From M55B112 sp040903745 (GTDB lineage: Bacteria; Bacteroidota; Bacteroidia; Bacteroidales; GCA-2748055): a stretch of DNA of 5,640 nt. The stretch's first letter is position 1, and each line of letters starts with the position of its first letter. The translations under genes were made by a program, and so were the position numbers. The notes under the pieces are model-generated. The model was not told the DNA's origin, searched no databases, and worked only from the letters and a program-made list of their open reading frames with translations. The stretch covers positions 1 through 5,640 of the forward strand of contig JBBDUV010000066.1 of the NCBI GenBank assembly GCA_040903745.1, written 5' to 3'. Positions 1 through 4,498 of the stretch are shown here, one piece after another.

Positions 1-82
1 TGAACCAGGTTTTTAACTGATTTTCAGAATCAGCATGTTTTTCCCAAAATTCTCGCAGTATCTTTTTAGCAATAACTCCCAT
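1..82 (-). CDS. higB: HigB-family type II toxin (mRNA interferase), N-terminal part only
   Basis: The first 27 codons of a minus-strand gene run off the left edge. They read MGVIAKKILREFWEKHADSE followed by NQLKTWF. This matches the very conserved N-terminus of the HigB toxin family (RelE/ParE-like fold), whose members begin like MrViakktLreFwekhpd and continue with a LkaWy motif. These toxins are cytoplasmic ribosome-dependent endoribonucleases neutralised by a HigA helix-turn-helix antitoxin. In this family the toxin gene usually comes first, so the antitoxin should lie beyond the left edge. The ATG at 82-80 is chosen because it gives the family's usual start, and AAGGA lies 15-20 nt upstream. 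The usual length is about 95-100 residues, so roughly a quarter is visible. The catalytic C-terminal half cannot be assessed, and neither can whether the gene is intact. Confidence 0.82.
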   Translation of the reverse strand, partial: MGVIAKKILREFWEKHADSENQLKTWF

Positions 83-104
83 CAATTTCTTTATTCCTTA
101 TTTG

Positions 105-112
105 CAAAGATA
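105..112 (-). promoter_or_regulatory. Bacteroidota -7 promoter element of the toxin gene
   Basis: Read on the minus strand, this is TATCTTTG, an exact match to the Bacteroidota sigma-factor -7 consensus TAnnTTTG. It ends 22 nt before the toxin ATG, which implies a short leader. A -33 TTG can be placed inside the adjacent palindrome (CCAA at 125-128 on the plus strand), but the spacing of about 13 nt is shorter than the usual 17-23. The -33 assignment is therefore uncertain. Confidence 0.5.
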
Positions 113-121
113 ATAAAATAA

Positions 122-136
122 TTACCAATTTGGTAA
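122..136. promoter_or_regulatory. Palindrome in toxin promoter, candidate HigA operator
   Basis: TTACCAA-T-TTGGTAA is a perfect inverted repeat of 7 bp around one central base. It lies 9 bp upstream of the -7 box of the toxin gene, in the -35 to -10 spacer region where a repressor would block RNA polymerase. HigA and related antitoxins repress their own operons by binding such palindromes. The symmetry and placement are seen in the sequence; the operator role is inferred. Confidence 0.5.
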
Positions 137-315
137 CTTCTATTTGTTTTTTTAGGTGTAAGTGGTTTTCGGCATTTTTGCCAACGTATTATTATAAGCA
201 CTATTTTTCAATTTTATCATAATGCGTCTGCATTTGTTAAAGGATAATAAGGGCACAAACCAACTCTACACATCCCTGATCTTCATGCGGGCCACTTCAG
301 GACTGATAGCAGCAA

Positions 316-690
316 TTACTTCTCAATGGCATAATCGTAGATTTCAATAGTATTCAGAAAGTGAGGATTAATTCTTACCCAGCCATAAATAGTATCGGCA
401 CTGTAAATAATTCTTAATCACATGAAACTATTATTATTATCAACCCACCATCCATCTGACAATGCAATCAGTGAGAGAAAATGTTTGTTTATATATTTCA
501 TCCAGGTATATCTGTCATCAATGCTATCTCCCACTGCAAGCCTGATTGGCATGTGATATCCAAAGCTTTCAATAGTTGCAATTTCTACATTGGACCCTGA
601 TTTTACCCAGCAGTATAAATCATCTGAAGGCATGCAACAATCAATCTCCTCACATGATATAAGGATAAGCAAGCTGGGGATTAGTTTCAA
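316..690 (-). pseudogene. Decayed small lipoprotein-like gene with one internal stop
   Basis: The minus strand has an open frame from a TTG at 690 (just after an in-frame TGA) to a TGA at 420-418. The same frame then continues as coding-like sequence to a TAA at 318-316. The first part starts KLIPSLLILISC, a short hydrophobic run ending in a lipobox-like LISC. It continues with protein-like segments such as SNVEIATIESFGY and RYTWMKYINKHF. After the internal stop comes LRIIYSADTIYGWVRI and then the ending EIYDYAIEK. A YGWvri segment followed by a terminal YAxEK is a pattern I recall from small Bacteroidota secreted or lipoprotein hypotheticals, which often have iGlR just before it. Gly (GGA) turned to TGA would explain the break. 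No ATG start or ribosome-binding site is visible, so the 5' end may also be damaged. The function is unknown. A chance open frame is possible, but the in-frame continuation argues against it. Confidence 0.48.
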
Positions 691-922
691 TCAGAAGGAT
701 AAACCAGGTACCCGAAAGTGAAAAGATTCAGTTGCTAACTGTACATGGTTTATAAGGGCTTGTATGTGCATTATCCGCTGGTTGTCAGGTATTGCTTCTT
801 TACCAGTAATTCCTGCAATCCCAAAAAAATTCGCCGTGCAAAATTATTCATATATTTGAAATATAATTGTATTTTGCATTGCTGAATCTAATACACTAAA
901 GTAATAGAAATAAAAAACCCAA
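691..922. other. Intergenic stretch upstream of the AraC operon
   Basis: No gene is convincing here. On the minus strand, 843-694 is open for 50 codons in the same frame as the decayed lipoprotein-like gene and ends at the TGA directly before it. The predicted peptide (containing NHVQLATESFHFRVPGLSF) has no start codon near its upstream end and no family I recognise. The part from about 840 to 922 is very AT-rich and must carry the promoter of the AraC operon. I could not find a clean TTG plus TAnnTTTG pair in it. Confidence 0.4.
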
Positions 923-1507
923 TTGAAATTATATATAAAATATATGGTTAGTAATCGCTGTAAAATGGCGGTTAAGGAGGAGTTGAATAAGCTCGGACTA
1001 CATTTTATCACTGTCGACCTGGGGGAAATCGACATCATGGAAGACCTTACTGCTGAGCAGCTTGAACAACTGAAAATAGGCTTGCTTGCCTCAGGACTTG
1101 AATTGATGGAAGACAGGAAGGCTATATTGATTGAGAGAATTAAAAATATAATCATTGAGATGGTTCATCATTCAGAAGAATTGCCTAAAATAAAATATTC
1201 CAACTACATCAGTGAAAAGCTAAATCATGATTATACCTACCTGTCTAACATCTTTTCTGAGGTGAAGGGCATAACCATCCAGCAATTCATTATTAATCAT
1301 AAAATTGAAAGGGTAAAAGAATTACTGTTATATAATGAGCTTAACCTTACTGAGGTTTCGTATAAAATGAATTACAGCAGCGTGGCACATTTATCCTATC
1401 AATTTAAAAAAGTTACCGGGCTTTCACCATCTCATTTTCAGCAATTGAAAGTAAAAAGACGTACTCCCATCGAGGAAATTGGTGATAAAAACTCATCAAA
1501 CAAATAA
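923..1507 (+). CDS. AraC-type transcriptional regulator with HMA-like N-terminal domain
   Basis: This 194-residue DNA-binding protein has a C-terminal AraC/XylS double helix-turn-helix. The first HTH is at about 93-123 (SNYISEKLNHDYTYLSNIFS) and the second at about 141-175 (NLTEVSYKMNYSSVAHLSYQ, then FKKVTGLSPSHF). Residues 1-65 resemble the small ferredoxin-like domain found in a Bacteroidota AraC subgroup. Its first strand and loop, LYIKYMVSNRCKMAV, look like a heavy-metal-associated domain. Relatives I recall have MVCxRC, whereas here the first cysteine is Ser10 and only Cys13 remains, so metal binding through a CxxC is unlikely. There is no sugar-binding cupin arm and no receiver domain. 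The start chosen is TTG at 923 because it keeps the first beta strand. The next in-frame start, ATG at 944, would remove it, and an in-frame TAA at 911 rules out anything much longer. The leader is A-rich with no Shine-Dalgarno sequence. The gene is the first of a three-gene operon, and the kinase start follows its stop by 1 nt. Its target genes are unknown. Confidence 0.88.
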   Translation: MKLYIKYMVSNRCKMAVKEELNKLGLHFITVDLGEIDIMEDLTAEQLEQLKIGLLASGLELMEDRKAILIERIKNIIIEMVHHSEELPKIKYSNYISEKLNHDYTYLSNIFSEVKGITIQQFIINHKIERVKELLLYNELNLTEVSYKMNYSSVAHLSYQFKKVTGLSPSHFQQLKVKRRTPIEEIGDKNSSNK

Positions 1508-1508
1508 A

Positions 1509-3506
1509 ATGCCAACGACGACAAAGCAAGGGTCCCGTTATGCCAGAAGTTTGATTGAAGCTAGTCTGGATCCTTTGGTTACCATCAGTACAGAAGGTAA
1601 AATTACGGATATGAACCAGGCAACTGTGGATATTATCGGGATTACACGCGAAGAGATTAGCGGAACAGATTTTTTCGATTATTTCACTCAGCCTCAAAAA
1701 GCACGCGAAGTTTATCAGGAGGTATTCGCCAAAGGAAGTGTTGCCGATTCTCCACTTACACTGCGCCATAAAGAGGGGAAGCTAACTGAAGTATTATTCA
1801 ACGGATCGGTTTATAAGGACGATAAAGGAAATGTATTGGGCGTAGTGATTGTTGCAAGAGATGTTACGGAACAAAACAGAATAGCATTAGAACTTACAGA
1901 GGCTAAAAAATTTGCTGAGCAGGCCACAGAAATTGCTGAAGAAGCAAAAAGTAAAGCCGAAAGAGCTACCCAACTAGCAGAAGATGCAGTGAAAGCCAAA
2001 CAACAGTTTTTATCGAATATGAGTCATGAGATTCGCACTCCTATGAATGCTATTATTGGTTTTACAAAAGTGTTGTTAAAAACAGAACTATCTGCAAACC
2101 AAAAAGAGTATCTGCAAGCCATAATAACGAGTGGCAATGCGTTGATTGTGCTTATCAATGACATCCTTGATCTGGCAAAGGTAGATGCAGGGAAAATGAA
2201 GTTTGAACAGGCGCCTTTTAATTTGGCTGAATCTATCTCCGCTATGCTTCATCTATTTGAAGCAAACGTCCGGGAGAAGAATTTAGAGTTGATTGAAGAA
2301 TTCGATGATAAAATTCCGGAAGTGCTGGTTGGTGATTCTGTCCGCTTGCGCCAGATTATTTTAAACCTACTGAGCAACGCAGTAAAGTTTACTTCTGAGG
2401 GACGAATTTCAATCCATGTTCATTTACTGAAAGAGGATGATGATAATGCAACAATTGAATTTAGAATTTCCGATACCGGGATTGGAATAGCCGAAAATAA
2501 TTTAGCCGGAATATTTGAGAGTTTTCAGCAGGCAACCAGTAGTACTTCAAGATTATATGGAGGAACCGGCTTAGGTTTAGCAATTGTTAAGCAATTGGTT
2601 GAGTCACAAGGTGGAACCATCAGCGTAAAAAGCAAAATTGATGAAGGCTCTGTTTTTAGTTTTACGCTGGACTTTCAAAAAACAGAGGCAAAAGCTGAAT
2701 TGATACTGGAAATAGCCGAAACGGACCATGAAATTAAAGACATAAAAGTACTGGTGGTGGAAGACATAACTCTTAATCAATTGCTCATGAAAACATTACT
2801 GGATGATTTCGGTTTTGAAAGGGATATCGCTTCCAACGGAAAAATAGCGATCGAAAAACTTCAGGCTAAATCTTACGATATTATTTTAATGGACCTGCAG
2901 ATGCCGAAAATGAATGGGTTTGAAGCCACAGAGTATATCCGGAATAAAATGAATTTGAATATTCCTATTATGGCTTTAACTGCCGATGTAACCACAGTTG
3001 AACTGGAAAAATGTAAAGCAGTGGGAATGAATGACTACATTGCCAAGCCAATTGACGAAAGGTTATTGTATAGTAAAATTGCAGGGTTAGTGAAAGCATA
3101 CAAATCTGAAAATGAAAACAACCCAGGTGTAGCTGCTGATGGTAAAAATTTAAAGTGCACTGACTTAAGCTATTTACTTAAACGTACAAAGTCCAATCCC
3201 GATTTGATGATGGAGATGATCTCTATCTACCTGAAACAAATGCCTCAGTTGATTAGTGAAATGAAAAAATGCCTTCAAAACAAAGATTGGGATTCTCTTG
3301 GCAAGACAGCCCATAAAATAGTTCCCTCATTTTCTATAATGGGAATGAGTTCAGATTTTGAAAATAGCGCGAAAAAAATACAAGAATATGCGGACAAACC
3401 GCAACAACTGGATAAAATACCCGATCTGGTACTGCAGCTTGAAAAGGTTTGCTTGCAGGCGTGTGAAGAATTAGAGGAGGAGTATAATAACATAAAAAAC
3501 AAATAG
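1509..3506 (+). CDS. Cytoplasmic PAS hybrid histidine kinase with receiver and HPt domains
   Basis: This 665-residue multistep phosphorelay kinase has the following order. A PAS sensor domain is at about 12-122 (LIEASLDPLVTISTEGKITD to VARDVTEQ). An Ala/Glu-rich signalling coiled coil at about 125-165 contains a duplicated 14-residue unit. HisKA has His173 in FLSNMSHEIRTPMNAIIGF. HATPase_c is at about 275-390, with N box LNLLSNAVKFT, G1 DTGIGI and G2 GGTGLGLAI. A receiver at about 411-525 has phospho-acceptor Asp462 (LMDLQMP) and Lys513. The C-terminal HPt domain at about 552-655 has His602 in TAHKIVPSFSIMG. No membrane segment or signal peptide is present, so it should sense a cytoplasmic cue through PAS. 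The HPt motif departs from the common HxLKG, with Val-Pro where Lys-Gly is usual. ATG 1509 is preferred over GTG 1482 because it starts 1 nt after the regulator's stop and gives a family-like N-terminus. The spacing suggests translational coupling. All catalytic residues are present. The signal sensed cannot be read from sequence. Confidence 0.95.
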   Translation: MPTTTKQGSRYARSLIEASLDPLVTISTEGKITDMNQATVDIIGITREEISGTDFFDYFTQPQKAREVYQEVFAKGSVADSPLTLRHKEGKLTEVLFNGSVYKDDKGNVLGVVIVARDVTEQNRIALELTEAKKFAEQATEIAEEAKSKAERATQLAEDAVKAKQQFLSNMSHEIRTPMNAIIGFTKVLLKTELSANQKEYLQAIITSGNALIVLINDILDLAKVDAGKMKFEQAPFNLAESISAMLHLFEANVREKNLELIEEFDDKIPEVLVGDSVRLRQIILNLLSNAVKFTSEGRISIHVHLLKEDDDNATIEFRISDTGIGIAENNLAGIFESFQQATSSTSRLYGGTGLGLAIVKQLVESQGGTISVKSKIDEGSVFSFTLDFQKTEAKAELILEIAETDHEIKDIKVLVVEDITLNQLLMKTLLDDFGFERDIASNGKIAIEKLQAKSYDIILMDLQMPKMNGFEATEYIRNKMNLNIPIMALTADVTTVELEKCKAVGMNDYIAKPIDERLLYSKIAGLVKAYKSENENNPGVAADGKNLKCTDLSYLLKRTKSNPDLMMEMISIYLKQMPQLISEMKKCLQNKDWDSLGKTAHKIVPSFSIMGMSSDFENSAKKIQEYADKPQQLDKIPDLVLQLEKVCLQACEELEEEYNNIKNK

Positions 3507-3509
3507 CCC

Positions 3510-3944
3510 ATGCAAAACACAAATAACATAAAGCTTTTTCTGGTAGATGATGATGCACTATATTTAAAATCAATGGAAATCGAGTTTAATCAACTTGGAG
3601 GTTTTACCATTAAAACCTTTGCAACAGGAGAGCTTTGCCTGCAAAACCTGCAGGATAAACCGAATCTTATTATTCTGGATTATCACCTGGATAGTATAGA
3701 TAAAAATGCAATGAACGGGATACAAACTCTTGATAAGATAAAAGAATTCGACCCTGATATTCTTGTGATAATGTTATCCTCTCAGGATAAAATTGACGTC
3801 GCAGTGAATTGCATGCACCATAAAGCGACTGATTATGTAGTAAAAAGCGAAACCGCCTTCATACGATTAAAGCGTATCATTCCATTAGTTCTGCATTATC
3901 AAAAAATAGAAAAAGAGTTGAATTGGTATATGGCAAGGATTTAA
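3510..3944 (+). CDS. Stand-alone response regulator receiver (CheY-like)
   Basis: This 144-residue protein is a single REC domain with no output domain. The acidic pocket is VDDD at 12-15, and the phospho-acceptor is Asp57 in LIILDYHLDS. The switch residue is Ser90 in VIMLSSQDK, and the conserved Lys112 is in DYVVKSE. A short helical tail after about residue 118 (RIIPLVLHYQKIEKELNWYM) is too small for a DNA-binding or enzymatic effector. The ATG lies 3 nt after the kinase stop, with no ribosome-binding site of its own at usual distance, so it is probably translated by coupling. It is the natural last acceptor of the relay H173-D462-H602-D57, by analogy with HPt-to-receiver transfer in other phosphorelays. 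Without an output domain it must act by protein-protein contact or as a phosphate sink. The adjacent AraC-type regulator is an obvious candidate partner, but nothing in the sequence proves it. Confidence 0.93.
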   Translation: MQNTNNIKLFLVDDDALYLKSMEIEFNQLGGFTIKTFATGELCLQNLQDKPNLIILDYHLDSIDKNAMNGIQTLDKIKEFDPDILVIMLSSQDKIDVAVNCMHHKATDYVVKSETAFIRLKRIIPLVLHYQKIEKELNWYMARI

Positions 3945-4274
3945 TTTACTGCCTTTCTTCCAGGCATCTCTCTGCCATCTTCCCTGGTCCCCTGACGTTA
4001 TGTAATTATACCCTCCCCTTCCCTCCCGCATTTTTAAAGGATATGAAAATTCATACTGGTTACTACTGCGGATAAAAGATCATTTCAATATTCAACTTAT
4101 AAGGCAACTCTGCCTGATACGCATAAGAATATCTTCAAAATCGAATATTCGATTCTAAGAGTTCACCTCCTAAACTGCAAAATATGTAACTCTTTTCCAA
4201 ATTTATATAACACTTATCATTTCGAATCGGGTCAACTTTGCTAACAATTATAATCTCTTAACTACCATTAAATC
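3945..4274. other. Intergenic stretch without a gene
   Basis: No coding region is convincing on either strand in these 330 bases. Just after the receiver stop, TGCCT (3950-3954) and AGGCA (3962-3966) form a 5-bp stem with a 7-nt loop. It is followed by a pyrimidine-rich stretch, not a true T run, so this is only a weak terminator candidate. A second small inverted repeat, AGGCA-ACTC-TGCCT, lies at 4102-4115, and a perfect 16-bp palindrome at 4139-4154 is listed separately. From about 4195 to 4274 the DNA is AT-rich. A promoter for the downstream genes is expected there, but no clean Bacteroidota promoter pair is visible. Confidence 0.6.
4139..4154. repeat. Perfect 16-bp palindrome
   Basis: AATCGAATATTCGATT is its own reverse complement over 16 bases. 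It lies about 195 bp after the response-regulator stop and 120 bp before the broken lmo0937-type gene. A further inverted pair, AGAAT at 4126-4130 and ATTCT at 4152-4156, overlaps its right arm. Such symmetry suits a dimeric DNA-binding protein better than a terminator, because it has no loop and no T run. A chance occurrence in an AT-rich intergenic region is possible. Confidence 0.45.
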
Positions 4275-4424
4275 ATGGGGAATATATTATATGTAATTGC
4301 TCTGGTTCTAATTGTTTTGTGAGCAATAGGATTTTTAGGTTACCACGCTGGTGGCCTTGTTTAAATTCTATCAATACTTCAATGACACACAAAAAGGAAG
4401 GAAAAGAAAAATCGGGATACAGAT
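4275..4424 (+). pseudogene. Broken lmo0937-type small membrane protein
   Basis: From the ATG at 4275 the frame reads MGNILYVIALVLIVL, then TGA (4320-4322), then AIGFLGYHAGGLV, then TAA (4362-4364). This is the lmo0937 family of tiny membrane proteins of about 45-50 residues. Typical members read MGNlLyiIAviLviLWAIGF, then fGYHAGGliHiLLviAii. The first stop falls exactly where the family has Trp, so TGG became TGA by one transition. The second stop falls at the usual His, and the following ILSIL resembles the expected second hydrophobic helix only weakly. The 3' end is therefore degraded, and 4424 is an estimate from family length. In the same frame a Lys-rich, start-less stretch runs on from 4386 to a TGA at 4500. 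The family's role is unknown; members are often near stress-related genes. A sequencing error could explain one stop but hardly both. Confidence 0.78.
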
Positions 4425-4430
4425 CCCGAT
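4411..4430. repeat. Perfect hairpin, 8-bp stem and 4-nt loop
   Basis: ATCGGGAT (4411-4418) pairs with ATCCCGAT (4423-4430) across the loop ACAG. On the plus strand the stem is flanked by A runs on both sides. Read on the minus strand it is followed by TTTTTCTTTT, the layout of an intrinsic terminator for leftward transcription. No leftward gene ends just before it, so it may be a terminator against antisense reading, a leftover of a lost gene, or a dispersed genomic repeat. It lies 68 bp before the ATG of the DUF3494 gene, within its probable leader or promoter region. Confidence 0.55.
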
Positions 4431-4498
4431 AAAAAATCTGAAGAGTATACCGATTCGTTCGGAAGCGATTCATTTAAATTAACTAAAAACATAAACAA

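Noticed and set aside
221..234. AATGC-GTCT-GCATT small inverted repeat
   Set aside because: The arms are only 5 bp, with no gene or promoter context; this is expected by chance in a sequence of this length.
844..3573. Minus-strand open frames opposite the operon (844-1155, 1413-1769, 1811-1999, 3275-3529, 3334-3573)
   Set aside because: They lie antisense to well-supported genes, have low-complexity or unrecognisable products, and no ribosome-binding or promoter signals.
3950..3966. TGCCT...AGGCA stem after the receiver gene as an intrinsic terminator
   Set aside because: The stem is only 5 bp and is followed by mixed pyrimidines, not a T run.
4162..4171. TTCACCTCCT on the plus strand, like the 3' end of 16S rRNA, or AGGAGGTGA as a strong ribosome-binding site on the minus strand
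   Set aside because: No rRNA sequence surrounds it, and on the minus strand the only close start (GTG) meets a stop after two further codons. It is most likely chance.
4275..4364. Reassignment of TGA to Trp (or Gly), which would read through both broken small genes
   Set aside because: The three complete genes and the DUF3494 gene use TGG for Trp, and the lmo0937-type frame still meets a TAA before its usual end. Simple pseudogene decay explains both cases better.
4273..4473. Minus-strand open frame of 66 codons
   Set aside because: It is the antisense of the recognisable lmo0937-type remnant and spans the hairpin; its product resembles nothing I know.
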